Positions 50,196-59,797 of a stretch of DNA of 64,000 bases are shown piece by piece. Under the pieces are notes generated by a model. It was not told the origin of the DNA. It did not search any database and was given only the letters and a program-made list of their open reading frames with translations. Origin of the DNA: Firmicutes bacterium UBA6113 (GTDB taxonomy: Bacteria > Bacillota > Clostridia > Tissierellales > Sedimentibacteraceae); assembly GCA_002422545.1 (NCBI GenBank), contig DIWF01000027.1, forward strand, positions 62,001 to 126,000. Reading direction: 5' to 3'. Positions within the stretch are counted from its first letter, which is position 1; each line of letters starts with the position of its first letter. Position numbers and translations under genes: made by a program.

Positions 50196-51203
50196 ATGGT
50201 TAGAGTAGCAATTAATGGTTTTGGAAGAATAGGAAGATTGGCTTTGAGGCTTATGGCACAGGATGAAGAATTTCAGGTTGTTGCAATCAACACAAATTCT
50301 GATGCTGAAACACTGGCATACTTGCTGAAATATGACACAGCTCACGGAAATTTCATGAATGATAAAATTACTTACAATGGCAATATTTTGATTGTAAACG
50401 GCAAGGAAATTGCAACATCAAGAGTAAAAGAGCCTGAAAATTGTAATTGGAAAGAGCTTGACATCGACTTGGTTATCGACTGCACAGGAAAATTCAATGA
50501 AAGAGAAAAAGCAGAAGCTCACATAAAAGCAGGAGCTAAGAAAGTTCTTCTATCTGCACCTGCAAAAGGAGATGTGAAGACTGTTGTTTACAACGTAAAC
50601 CACAATATTCTTGATGGAACAGAAACAGTTGTTTCAGCAGCATCATGCACAACAAACTGCCTGGCTCCTTTAGCAAAAGTTTTAAATGATGAATTCGGAA
50701 TAGTAAAAGGACTTATGACTACAGTTCACGCATATACAAATGACCAGAACATTCATGACAACTCTCACAAAAGCGGAATAAAGTCAAGAAGAGGCCGTGC
50801 TGCAGCAGCTAACATAGTTCCTGCATCAACAGGAGCAGCTAAGACAGTAGGTGTTGTTCTTCCTGAACTGAAAGGAAGACTCGATGGTATAGCTCTTCGT
50901 GTTCCAACAATTACAGGTTCTGTAGTGGACCTTACTGTAGAACTTTCAAGAAACACAACAGTTGAAGAAATAAACGCTGCTATTAAGAAAGCTGCAAATG
51001 AAACTCTAGCTTACACAGAAGATCCTATTGTTTCAAGCGATGTTATAGGAAGCAGCTATGCATGTATATTTGATGCTTTGTCAACACAAATCATGGAAGT
51101 TGACGGAAAGCAGATGGTTAAACTTATTGCATGGTATGACAATGAAATGTCATTTACATCACAGTTGGTAAGAGTTGTAAAATATTGGGGTTCAATGAAA
51201 TAA
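50196..51203 (+). CDS. gap: Glyceraldehyde-3-phosphate dehydrogenase (type I)
   Basis: This 335-residue NAD enzyme carries GFGRIGR at residues 8-14 and the active site SAASCTTNCLAPL. It is the first glycolytic enzyme after cggR and starts behind GGAGGAT. It converts glyceraldehyde 3-phosphate to 1,3-bisphosphoglycerate. Confidence 0.97.
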   Translation: MVRVAINGFGRIGRLALRLMAQDEEFQVVAINTNSDAETLAYLLKYDTAHGNFMNDKITYNGNILIVNGKEIATSRVKEPENCNWKELDIDLVIDCTGKFNEREKAEAHIKAGAKKVLLSAPAKGDVKTVVYNVNHNILDGTETVVSAASCTTNCLAPLAKVLNDEFGIVKGLMTTVHAYTNDQNIHDNSHKSGIKSRRGRAAAANIVPASTGAAKTVGVVLPELKGRLDGIALRVPTITGSVVDLTVELSRNTTVEEINAAIKKAANETLAYTEDPIVSSDVIGSSYACIFDALSTQIMEVDGKQMVKLIAWYDNEMSFTSQLVRVVKYWGSMK

Positions 51204-51210
51204 AATAATA

Positions 51211-51270
51211 AGAGCAATTGAGAGCAACTATTCGTTAAGCAAGTAATATGAATAGTTGCTGATTGCTCTC
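51211..51270. other. Long inverted repeat between gap and pgk
   Basis: AGAGCAATTGAGAGCAACTATTC pairs, with small bulges, with GAATAGTTGCTGATTGCTCT, giving a hairpin of about 20 bp. There is no long T run. It may be an RNase processing or stability element that makes gap mRNA more abundant than the rest of the operon, as known for gapA in B. subtilis (by analogy only). Confidence 0.6.
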
Positions 51271-51291
51271 TTATTGTTTAGGAGGAAATAA

Positions 51292-52485
51292 ATGAATAAG
51301 AAAACATTGAAAGACATAGATGTAAAGGGTAAAAAAGTTCTTGTCAGATGCGATTTCAACGTGCCTTTGGATAAGGAAGGAAATATTACAGATGACATAA
51401 GAATCACAAGCTCCATGCCTACCATAGACTATCTGTTGAAAAACAATGCAGCAGTAATTTTGATGTCGCATCTTGGAAGACCAAAAGGACAGCCCTCAAA
51501 GGAATTTTCCCTGCTTCCTGTTGCAAAAAGGTTGAGCGAAATATTAGGTAAGAATGTCTTGTTTGAAGACTGCGACACTGTAGTTGATGATAAGGTAAAA
51601 GAAGATGCTCTAAAGCTAAAGCCAGGAGACGTAATGCTTCTTCAAAACACCAGATTCAGAAAAGAAGAAGAAAAGAACGTAGGTGATTTTGCTCGTGACC
51701 TGGCATCTCTTGGAGATATGTTTGTAAATGATGCCTTTGGAACAGCTCACAGAGCTCATTCATCAAATGTTGGAATATGTGCTTACCTTCCTTCAGCAGT
51801 TGGTATTTTGGTTGAACGTGAAATTGATATAATGGGTTCAGCTCTTGAAAATCCTGAAAGGCCTCTTACAGCAATTTTGGGTGGAGCTAAGGTTTCTGAT
51901 AAAATAGCAGTTATAGAAAATCTGCTTACCATTGCAGACAATATTTTAATAGGCGGAGGAATGATGTATACATTTCTTAAGGCTGAAGGATTCGATACAG
52001 GCTTATCTCTTCTTGAGAAAGAAAAGGTTGATCTTGCAAAGGAACTCATTAAAAAAGCTAAAGAAAAAAATGTGCGTTTGATTCTTCCGAAAGATACAGT
52101 TGTTGCTAAAGAATTTAAAAATGATACGGAATTTTATACAACAGATTCGGATAAAATACCAAATGATTTCATGGGACTTGACATAGGCGAAAAAACAATC
52201 GAAGATTTTGAAAATATAATCAATGAATCAAGGACAATTATATGGAACGGACCTCTTGGGGTTTTTGAAATGGAAAACTTTGCAAAAGGAACAAACTCTG
52301 TTGCAAAAGCTATTACTAAAAACACAGAAGCAGTTTCTATAATAGGCGGCGGAGACAGTGCTGCAGCAGTTGAAAAAATAGGCCTTGCTGACAAAATCAC
52401 TCACATATCCACCGGCGGAGGAGCTTCACTGGAATTTCTGGAAGGAAAAATTCTGCCAGGCATAGATGCAGTTGATAACAAATAA
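51292..52485 (+). CDS. pgk: Phosphoglycerate kinase
   Basis: This 397-residue kinase has the N-terminal VLVRCDFNVPLD substrate motif and the C-terminal nucleotide loop IIGGGDSAAAVEK. It makes ATP and 3-phosphoglycerate. AGGAGG precedes the ATG. It lies 11 bp before tpiA. Confidence 0.97.
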   Translation: MNKKTLKDIDVKGKKVLVRCDFNVPLDKEGNITDDIRITSSMPTIDYLLKNNAAVILMSHLGRPKGQPSKEFSLLPVAKRLSEILGKNVLFEDCDTVVDDKVKEDALKLKPGDVMLLQNTRFRKEEEKNVGDFARDLASLGDMFVNDAFGTAHRAHSSNVGICAYLPSAVGILVEREIDIMGSALENPERPLTAILGGAKVSDKIAVIENLLTIADNILIGGGMMYTFLKAEGFDTGLSLLEKEKVDLAKELIKKAKEKNVRLILPKDTVVAKEFKNDTEFYTTDSDKIPNDFMGLDIGEKTIEDFENIINESRTIIWNGPLGVFEMENFAKGTNSVAKAITKNTEAVSIIGGGDSAAAVEKIGLADKITHISTGGGASLEFLEGKILPGIDAVDNK

Positions 52486-52496
52486 AGGAGTATATG

Positions 52497-53255
52497 ATGA
52501 GAAAAACTTTGATAGCAGGCAACTGGAAAATGAACAATGATGTTGAGGCAAGTCTGAAGCTTGTGGAAAGTCTTAAATCATTGTCCGGAGCCTTTGATAC
52601 CAATGTAGATGTTTTAATATGTCCTGCGTTTACTTCCCTTTATTCAGTAAAAGAAGCGTTGAAGGGATCAAACATTAATATCGGTGCTCAGAACATGCAC
52701 TTTGAAGACAAGGGAGCATATACTGGCGAAGTATCTCCAATGATGCTTACAAATCTAGGAATTGAATATGTTATTATAGGACATTCTGAAAGAAGACAAT
52801 ATTTCAATGAAACAGATGAAACTGTAAATAAAAAACTTAAAGCTGCATTAAAACATAACATAAAACCAATACTTTGTGTAGGCGAAACATTGGAGCAGAG
52901 AGAGTGCGGCGCAGAAAAGGAAATTGTAAAAAATCAAATTACAAATGACTTTGCAGGTATAGACAAATGTGAAGCAGAAAATATTGTTGTGGCATATGAA
53001 CCTATATGGGCCATAGGAACTGGGAAGACTGCTACTAGCGCTCAGGCAAATGAAATGGCTTCATTTATAAGGATGTGTGTTAAAGACATTTATGATTTGG
53101 AATTATCTGAAAAAATAATAATTCAGTATGGCGGAAGTGTAAATAAAGACAATGCCAAGGAAATACTAAGCCAGTCAGATATTGACGGAGCTTTGGTAGG
53201 CGGTGCAAGTCTTAAAGCTGAATCTTTTTTAGATATAATTAATTATGCAAAATAA
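52497..53255 (+). CDS. tpiA: Triose-phosphate isomerase
   Basis: This 252-residue TIM barrel has the catalytic lysine in AGNWKMN, histidine in GHSERR and glutamate in AYEPIWAIGTG. Two adjacent ATGs exist; the second (52497) has better spacing from AAAGGAG. It overlaps nothing and is 13 bp before gpmI. Confidence 0.96.
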   Translation: MRKTLIAGNWKMNNDVEASLKLVESLKSLSGAFDTNVDVLICPAFTSLYSVKEALKGSNINIGAQNMHFEDKGAYTGEVSPMMLTNLGIEYVIIGHSERRQYFNETDETVNKKLKAALKHNIKPILCVGETLEQRECGAEKEIVKNQITNDFAGIDKCEAENIVVAYEPIWAIGTGKTATSAQANEMASFIRMCVKDIYDLELSEKIIIQYGGSVNKDNAKEILSQSDIDGALVGGASLKAESFLDIINYAK

Positions 53256-53268
53256 GGAAGGTCGTAGT

Positions 53269-54798
53269 ATGAATAAAGTAACAGCATTGATTATCCTTGA
53301 CGGATGGGGATTGGGAACAGATTATGAAGGAAATGCAATTATAAGAGCAAAGACTCCTAATTTTGATGTCTTGATGAGAAAATACCCTAATACTGTCCTG
53401 TCCGCCAGCGGTTATGACGTAGGTCTTCCAAAAGGTCAAATGGGAAATTCTGAAGTTGGGCATTTAAACATCGGAGCAGGAAGAATAGTTTATCAGGATC
53501 TTACAAGGATTACAAAGTCAATTGAAGATGGTGAATTTGAAACAAATGAAGCATTGTTAAACGCCATTGAGCATGTCAAGAAGAACAACTCAACTCTTCA
53601 TTTAATAGGGCTGTTATCAGACGGCGGAGTTCACAGCCACAATAGTCATTTGTTCAGCTTAATTGAACTTGCCAAAAAAAACAATTTGAATGATGTGGAA
53701 ATTCACTGCATCACTGACGGACGCGATGTAAGTCCAACAAGCAGCCCAAATTACATAAAAGAACTTAAGAAAAAAATAAACAGCATAGGAACCGGCCACA
53801 TTGCTTCTATAATGGGCAGATACTATGCAATGGACAGAAACAATCAATGGGACAGAGTTGAGATCGCATACAACACGCTTGTCAATGGAGCCGGTGAAAG
53901 ATTTGCTGATCCTTTAGAAGCAGTAAAGGATTCCTATTTAAGCGGAGTAACTGATGAGTTTATAAAACCTCTTCTTGTTGAAAAGGAAGATGGAACTATT
54001 GCTTCTATTAAAGACAATGATGCTGTAATATTCTACAACTTCAGGCCAGACAGGGCAAGACAGCTTACAAGGGCTTTTGTTGACGAAGAATTCAGCTATT
54101 TTGACAGAAAAAAAGTTCATGTGAAATTTGTATGCATGACTCAGTATGACAAGACCATTGAGAATGTTGAAGTAGCATATAAGCCTCACTTTGTTCAAAA
54201 CACACTGGGAGAATATTTAAGCGGTCTTGGTCTGAAACAATTAAGAGCTGCCGAAACCGAAAAATATGCACATGTGACTTATTTTTTCAACGGTGAAATA
54301 GAAGAACCATTCAAGCATGAAGTAAGAAAACTGATTCCTTCTCCTGATGTGGCAACATATGACCTGAAACCTGAAATGAGCGCTTACGAGCTTAAGGACA
54401 TGATAATGGAAGAGCTTGAAAAGGATATGTACCAGGTGATGATAATCAACTTTGCAAATCCGGACATGGTTGGACACACAGGAGACATTGAAGCAGCCAT
54501 TAAGGCAGTTGAAACAGTTGACAAATGTTTGGGAGAAATAGTGAACTTTATTATCAGGACAGATGGAACTGCACTGATTTGCGCTGATCACGGCAACTGT
54601 GAAGAAATGACTGACCCGAGCACCCATGCTAAGCTCACAGCTCATTCAACAAACAAGGTTCCATTCATAGTTGTTAACAACAACAGAAAATTCAAGCTGA
54701 AAGAAGGAATACTGGCTGACATAGCTCCAACGATGCTTGAATTGATGGGTTTGGAAAAGCCTGTTGAAATGACCGGTCAAAGTTTGATAGAAAAATAA
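53269..54798 (+). CDS. gpmI: 2,3-bisphosphoglycerate-independent phosphoglycerate mutase
   Basis: This 509-residue metal-dependent mutase has the phosphoserine region GNSEVGHLNIGAGRIVYQDL (in part) and the metal ligands in CADHGNCEEM. It interconverts 3- and 2-phosphoglycerate. The start at 53269 follows AAGG; an earlier in-frame ATG at 53245 lies inside the end of tpiA. Confidence 0.96.
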   Translation: MNKVTALIILDGWGLGTDYEGNAIIRAKTPNFDVLMRKYPNTVLSASGYDVGLPKGQMGNSEVGHLNIGAGRIVYQDLTRITKSIEDGEFETNEALLNAIEHVKKNNSTLHLIGLLSDGGVHSHNSHLFSLIELAKKNNLNDVEIHCITDGRDVSPTSSPNYIKELKKKINSIGTGHIASIMGRYYAMDRNNQWDRVEIAYNTLVNGAGERFADPLEAVKDSYLSGVTDEFIKPLLVEKEDGTIASIKDNDAVIFYNFRPDRARQLTRAFVDEEFSYFDRKKVHVKFVCMTQYDKTIENVEVAYKPHFVQNTLGEYLSGLGLKQLRAAETEKYAHVTYFFNGEIEEPFKHEVRKLIPSPDVATYDLKPEMSAYELKDMIMEELEKDMYQVMIINFANPDMVGHTGDIEAAIKAVETVDKCLGEIVNFIIRTDGTALICADHGNCEEMTDPSTHAKLTAHSTNKVPFIVVNNNRKFKLKEGILADIAPTMLELMGLEKPVEMTGQSLIEK

Positions 54799-54815
54799 AA
54801 ACGGAGGAAATTAAA

Positions 54816-56111
54816 ATGACAATAATATCAGATGTATATGCAAGAGAAATACTGGATTCAAGAGCTAATCCTACAATAGAAGTGGAAGTGTGGACTGAAT
54901 CAGGTGGATATGGAAGAGCAGGAGTTCCTTCAGGGGCATCTACAGGAGCTTTTGAAGCAGTAGAATTAAGAGACGGCGACAAGTCAAGATATCTTGGAAA
55001 AGGAGTTTTGACAGCCGTAGACAATGTAAACAATATTATAGCTCCTGAACTTATAGGAAGAGATTCTGTTGACCAACTTTCAATCGACAAACTTCTTATA
55101 GCACTTGACGGAACTCCTAACAAAGGAAAATTGGGAGCAAACGCAATACTAGGAGTATCCATGGCTGTTGCAAAGGCTGCTGCTGATACATTGGGACTTG
55201 AACTTTACCAGTACCTGGGTGGAGTAAACGCAAAATACCTTCCTGTTCCTATGATGAACATATTAAACGGCGGACAGCACGCAGACAACAACGTGGACAT
55301 TCAGGAATTTATGGTGATGCCTGTTGGAGCAAGCTGCTTCAAAGAAGCCCTGAGAATGGGAGCTGAAGTATTCCACAGCCTGAAGAGCGTTTTAAAATCT
55401 AAGGGACTGAACACTTCAGTTGGGGATGAGGGTGGCTTTGCTCCAAATCTTACATCAAATGAAGAAGCTTTGGTTACAATTGTTGAAGCAATCGAAAAAG
55501 CAGGATATGTTCCGGGAAAAGACATAATGCTTGCAATAGATGTTGCTGCAACAGATCTTTATAATCCTGAAACAAAAATATACACTCTCGAAGGCGAAGG
55601 AAGAAAGTTCACTCAGGAAGAAATGGTAGATTTCTATGTTGACTTAGCAAACAAGTATCCAATCATTTCCATCGAAGACGGCATGAACGAAGAAGATTGG
55701 GAAGGCTGGGGCATCCTAACTGAAAAACTTGGCGGAAGAATTCAGATTGTAGGAGACGATTTGTTTGTTACAAACACTGAAAGACTTAAGAAGGGAATCG
55801 ACCTTAAGGTTGCAAATTCAATATTAATAAAATTGAATCAAATAGGAACAATAACAGAAACTCTTGATGCAATTGAAATGGCAAAAAGAGCAGGATATAC
55901 AGCTGTTGTTTCACACCGTTCAGGAGAGACTGACGATGCAACAATTGCAGATCTTGTCATTGCTGTAAACGCAGGACAGATTAAAACTGGAGCTCCTTCA
56001 AGAATTGACCGTGTGGCTAAATACAACCAGCTTTTAAGACTTGAAGATATCCTTGGTGATACTACTCAGTACAAGGGAATGGAAGTTTTCTACAACATAA
56101 AAAATAAATAA
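54816..56111 (+). CDS. eno: Enolase
   Basis: This 431-residue enolase has SGASTGAFEA near residue 40, the catalytic region QIVGDDLFVTN and the C-terminal SHRSGETDD signature. It converts 2-phosphoglycerate to phosphoenolpyruvate and is the last gene of the cggR operon. GGAGG precedes its ATG. Confidence 0.97.
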   Translation: MTIISDVYAREILDSRANPTIEVEVWTESGGYGRAGVPSGASTGAFEAVELRDGDKSRYLGKGVLTAVDNVNNIIAPELIGRDSVDQLSIDKLLIALDGTPNKGKLGANAILGVSMAVAKAAADTLGLELYQYLGGVNAKYLPVPMMNILNGGQHADNNVDIQEFMVMPVGASCFKEALRMGAEVFHSLKSVLKSKGLNTSVGDEGGFAPNLTSNEEALVTIVEAIEKAGYVPGKDIMLAIDVAATDLYNPETKIYTLEGEGRKFTQEEMVDFYVDLANKYPIISIEDGMNEEDWEGWGILTEKLGGRIQIVGDDLFVTNTERLKKGIDLKVANSILIKLNQIGTITETLDAIEMAKRAGYTAVVSHRSGETDDATIADLVIAVNAGQIKTGAPSRIDRVAKYNQLLRLEDILGDTTQYKGMEVFYNIKNK

Positions 56112-56137
56112 ATTTTAATATATAAATAAAAAAATGT

Positions 56138-56170
56138 GGGAAAGTTCAGGCCTAGCCTAAATTCTTTCCC
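56138..56170 (+). terminator. Hairpin after eno
   Basis: GGGAAAG and CTTTCCC pair, with an inner GGC/GCC stem, directly after eno. The following sequence is AT-rich but lacks a clean T tract. Confidence 0.55.
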
Positions 56171-56198
56171 ATAAATTTTAATTATTATTGAAAAAATG

Positions 56199-56227
56199 TT
56201 GATTTAAGACATTATTAATGTTATAAT
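56199..56227 (+). promoter_or_regulatory. Promoter of secG
   Basis: TTGATT (56199-56204), 17-bp spacer and TATAAT (56222-56227). Confidence 0.75.
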
Positions 56228-56270
56228 TCAACTGTTATTTAAGAGAAGACAGTAACAGGAGGTGTGTATA

Positions 56271-56501
56271 GTGGAAATAGTGGTAAGAATATTTTTGATA
56301 ATAGCAAGTTTAATATTAATAGCAAGTATTTTGCTGCAGTCAGGTAAATCAGCAGGTTTGTCTGGAGAAATTGCCGGAGGAGCTGAATCTATCTGGGGTA
56401 GAAACAAAGGAAGAAGCTTTGAAGGAAAACTTGAAAAGGCTACTGCAATTTCAGCAGTTATTTTCGTTATTTCTTCATTAATTTTAGTAGCAATTCAGTA
56501 A
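56271..56501 (+). CDS. secG: Preprotein translocase subunit SecG
   Basis: This 76-residue membrane protein has two hydrophobic helices around the central LLQSGKSAGLSGEIAGGAES motif of SecG. It starts at GTG (56271) seven bases after AGGAGG; the GTG at 56262 overlaps that site. It assists SecYE in protein export. In many Firmicutes it lies between eno and rnr; here a pyrophosphatase and cell-wall genes intervene before rnr. Confidence 0.9.
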   Translation: MEIVVRIFLIIASLILIASILLQSGKSAGLSGEIAGGAESIWGRNKGRSFEGKLEKATAISAVIFVISSLILVAIQ

Positions 56502-56707
56502 TATTTTGTAATTTTTTGGTAATAATATTTGTGAATTTTATTTAGAATTTAAAATGTTGTATAATAGTGACCGGCACTTAGTGTCGTGCACTTTTGTGTG
56601 CATAAGAAAACGATACATATCATGTACGCTTATCACTTAAATATAAGCAATATTGTTATGTAAATTCTTATGAAAAATTTTATTTAAACTACGGAGGAAA
56701 GAAACAA

Positions 56708-58735
56708 ATGGGTACTTTAATTATAGCCCCTATAGTTGGGGTTTTGGCATTGCTTTTTGCTTATTACAAAGCAATGGGCATCAATAAGGTTGATCCTGGT
56801 ACAGACAGAATGAAAGAAATTTCTTCATTCATTCATGAAGGTGCAATGGCGTTCCTTGCAAGAGAATACAAATCAGTTGGACTTTTTGCTATTATTTTGT
56901 TTGTTATTCTTGGATTTGGAATCGGCTGGACAACTGCATTAGCATATGCAGTAGGATCAGGATTTTCTATATTAGCAGGATATTTCGGAATGACAGTTGC
57001 TACAAAAGCAAATGTAAGAACAGCTAATGCTGCAAGAACTTCAGGAATGAACAAGGCACTTGATGTTGCATTCTCAGGTGGCTCAGTAATGGGTATGGTT
57101 GTTGTTGGTCTTGGACTTTTAGGAACAGGAATATTCTGGCTGTTGTTCAAAGATGCTAGTATTATAACAGGATTCAGTCTTGGTGCTTCTTCAGTAGCAT
57201 TGTTTGCTCGTGTTGGCGGTGGTATCTACACTAAAGCAGCAGACGTTGGAGCAGACCTTGTTGGTAAAGTTGAAGCAGGTATACCTGAAGACGACCCAAG
57301 AAACCCAGCAGTTATAGCAGACAACGTTGGTGACAATGTTGGTGACGTTGCAGGTATGGGAGCTGACTTGTTTGAATCATATGTTGGAGCAATTGTATCA
57401 TCAATCACATTGGGAGTTATCGCTTACGAAGGCGGAAGCGGAGTTATGTTCCCTCTATTGATTTCAGCAGTAGGTATTCTGGCTTCAATAATAGGAACAT
57501 TGTTTGTAAGAGGAAAAGAAGGATCTAACCCTCAAAAAGCTTTAAACATGGGTACATATATGAGTTCATTGGTAGTTGTTGTTGCAGCATTCTTCCTGAG
57601 CCAGTCTATTCTTGGAAGCTTGCAGCCATTTGGATCAATCGTATTCGGTTTGGCAGTTGGTTTGATTATTGCAAAAATTACTGAAATCTACACTTCAGGT
57701 GATTATAAATATGTACAGGAAATTGCTGATCAGTCTGAAACTGGAGCAGCAACAACAATTATCAGCGGTTTGTCAGTTGGTATGAGATCTACAGGATATC
57801 CTATAGTTGTTTTGGCTGTTGGTATTATCGGAGCTTACTACATAGCAGGTTATACACCAGATGGACTTAATTCAGTTAAAGGATTGTATGGTATAGCTCT
57901 TGCAGCTGTAGGTATGCTTTCTACAACAGGTATGACAGTTGCAGTTGATGCTTATGGACCGATAGCAGATAATGCTGGCGGTATTGCAGAAATGTGTGAA
58001 TTGCCTCACGAAGTAAGAGAAATAACTGATAAACTTGACTCAGTTGGAAATACTACAGCAGCAATCGGTAAAGGATTTGCAATCGGTTCAGCGGCTTTAA
58101 CAGCTTTGGCACTGTTTGCATCTTATACTCAGGCTGTTGGAATCACATCAATCAGCTTGACAGAACCAACAGTTATAGCAGGATTGTTCATAGGCGGTAT
58201 GCTTCCATTCCTGTTCTCAGCTATTACAATGAGCGCAGTTGGTAAAGCAGCATTCTCAATGATTGAAGAAGTAAGAAGACAGTTCAAAGAAATGCCTGGC
58301 ATCATGGAAGGAAAAGATAAACCAGATTACAGAAGATGCGTTGATATTTCTACAGCAGCAGCTTTAAGAGAAATGATAATTCCAGGTCTTTTAGCAGTTG
58401 TAGTTCCATTGCTTGTTGGATTCCTTTTGGGAACTGAAGCTTTAGGCGGATTGCAGGCAGGAGCACTTGTATCAGGCGTTCTTATGGCAATCATGATGTC
58501 AAATGCCGGCGGAGCTTGGGACAATGCAAAAAAATACATTGAATCAGGAACTCACGGCGGAAAAGGAAGCGCAGCTCACAAGGCAGCAGTTGTTGGAGAT
58601 ACAGTTGGAGATCCATTCAAAGATACTTCAGGACCTTCAATAAACATCCTTATAAAACTTATGACAGTTGTTTCTCTGGTATTCGGACCAATGCTGGCAC
58701 AGTACGGCGGAATATTGCTGAATTTATTCCAATAA
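56708..58735 (+). CDS. hppA: Membrane-bound ion-pumping pyrophosphatase
   Basis: This 675-residue pump has about 16 membrane helices and the substrate motifs DVGADLVGKVEAGIPEDDPRNPAV (in part) and DNVGDNVGD. The GNTTAAIGKG segment (about 447-456) has alanine where K+-independent enzymes have lysine, so it should be K+-dependent. Whether it pumps H+ or Na+ cannot be settled here. It conserves pyrophosphate energy as an ion gradient. A GGAGG site precedes the ATG and TATAAT at 56560-56565 may be the -10 box, with small hairpins in the leader. Confidence 0.94.
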   Translation: MGTLIIAPIVGVLALLFAYYKAMGINKVDPGTDRMKEISSFIHEGAMAFLAREYKSVGLFAIILFVILGFGIGWTTALAYAVGSGFSILAGYFGMTVATKANVRTANAARTSGMNKALDVAFSGGSVMGMVVVGLGLLGTGIFWLLFKDASIITGFSLGASSVALFARVGGGIYTKAADVGADLVGKVEAGIPEDDPRNPAVIADNVGDNVGDVAGMGADLFESYVGAIVSSITLGVIAYEGGSGVMFPLLISAVGILASIIGTLFVRGKEGSNPQKALNMGTYMSSLVVVVAAFFLSQSILGSLQPFGSIVFGLAVGLIIAKITEIYTSGDYKYVQEIADQSETGAATTIISGLSVGMRSTGYPIVVLAVGIIGAYYIAGYTPDGLNSVKGLYGIALAAVGMLSTTGMTVAVDAYGPIADNAGGIAEMCELPHEVREITDKLDSVGNTTAAIGKGFAIGSAALTALALFASYTQAVGITSISLTEPTVIAGLFIGGMLPFLFSAITMSAVGKAAFSMIEEVRRQFKEMPGIMEGKDKPDYRRCVDISTAAALREMIIPGLLAVVVPLLVGFLLGTEALGGLQAGALVSGVLMAIMMSNAGGAWDNAKKYIESGTHGGKGSAAHKAAVVGDTVGDPFKDTSGPSINILIKLMTVVSLVFGPMLAQYGGILLNLFQ

Positions 58736-58755
58736 AATAAATTAGAAATATTAGA

Positions 58756-58781
58756 GGCTTCTCCTAGGAGAAGTCTTTTTT
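58756..58781 (+). terminator. Terminator of hppA
   Basis: GGCTTCTCC-TA-GGAGAAGTC (one G-T pair) followed by six T residues. The remaining 58782-59016 interval shows no gene or clear promoter. Confidence 0.85.
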
Positions 58782-59016
58782 CTTGCAGTATTATGGAATA
58801 GTATGGTATAATCATTTTTGAAAATTTACATATAATGATAACAGGGGATTTTATTAATAACCAAAGATGAATAATTAGTTGAATGATTAAGTATTAAAAT
58901 ATAGTAATAACAATGTAAAATGGAATGTGTTATACTTGATTAGAATCAGATAAGTTATTCTACATAGGAAAATAATTCGAATTTTATTTATTATTTAGTA
59001 ACAAAGAGAGGATATA

Positions 59017-59787
59017 ATGCATATTGATGTAGATGGACTTAAAATAAATTACATAATTGAAGGTACAGGAAGCGACGTGTTGCTTCTTCACGGCTGGGGC
59101 GGAAGTATTCAGACCATGATGCCAATATTTAATATATTAAAAGATAAATGCAGAGTTGTGGCATTGGATCTTCCAGGCTTTGGCGAAAGCGATATTCCTG
59201 ATAAGCCGTGGAATTCATACGATTATGCCGAGTGCATTAAAAAATTTATTGATAAAACCGAACTTAAGAGTATAATATTGTTTGGACATTCTCACGGGGG
59301 CAGAATTTCAATTATTTTGTCCGGAAAATACAACATGATTAAAAAGCTTGTTCTTATTGATAGTGCTGGACTGATTCCCAAAAGAAGTACAAAATATTAT
59401 TTCAAGGTTTATTCTTTCAAACTTCTTAAAAAATTATACACAGCTTTTTCATTTGGAAAAACAAAAGAAGAAAAACTTGAAAAATTTTATAAAAAATATG
59501 GATCAACAGATTATAAAGAGTCTCACGGAATCATGCGCCAGACCATGGTGAAGGTGGTAAATGACAATTTAGAGTCGTTGATTCCGGAAATCAAGAATCC
59601 GACACTTCTTATATGGGGTGAAAATGACCAGGATACTCCATTGTACATGGGCAAAACCATGGAAGAAAAAATCCCGGACAGCGGACTTGTTGTTTTAAAA
59701 GGAGCTGGACATTATTCGTACATTGATTGCTATGACCAGTTTAAGGCAGTCATTAATTCTTTTTTGAAAGATGATTTCATAAGATAG
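59017..59787 (+). CDS. Alpha/beta hydrolase
   Basis: This 256-residue hydrolase has the oxyanion segment LLHGWGGS (about 24-31), the nucleophile elbow GHSHGG with the catalytic serine, an aspartate in LLIWGENDQDTPL and the histidine in GAGHYSYID. The substrate is unknown. It lies 10 bp before a MurF-like gene, so a role in envelope metabolism is possible. Confidence 0.85.
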   Translation: MHIDVDGLKINYIIEGTGSDVLLLHGWGGSIQTMMPIFNILKDKCRVVALDLPGFGESDIPDKPWNSYDYAECIKKFIDKTELKSIILFGHSHGGRISIILSGKYNMIKKLVLIDSAGLIPKRSTKYYFKVYSFKLLKKLYTAFSFGKTKEEKLEKFYKKYGSTDYKESHGIMRQTMVKVVNDNLESLIPEIKNPTLLIWGENDQDTPLYMGKTMEEKIPDSGLVVLKGAGHYSYIDCYDQFKAVINSFLKDDFIR

Positions 59788-59797
59788 GAGAGAGAAA

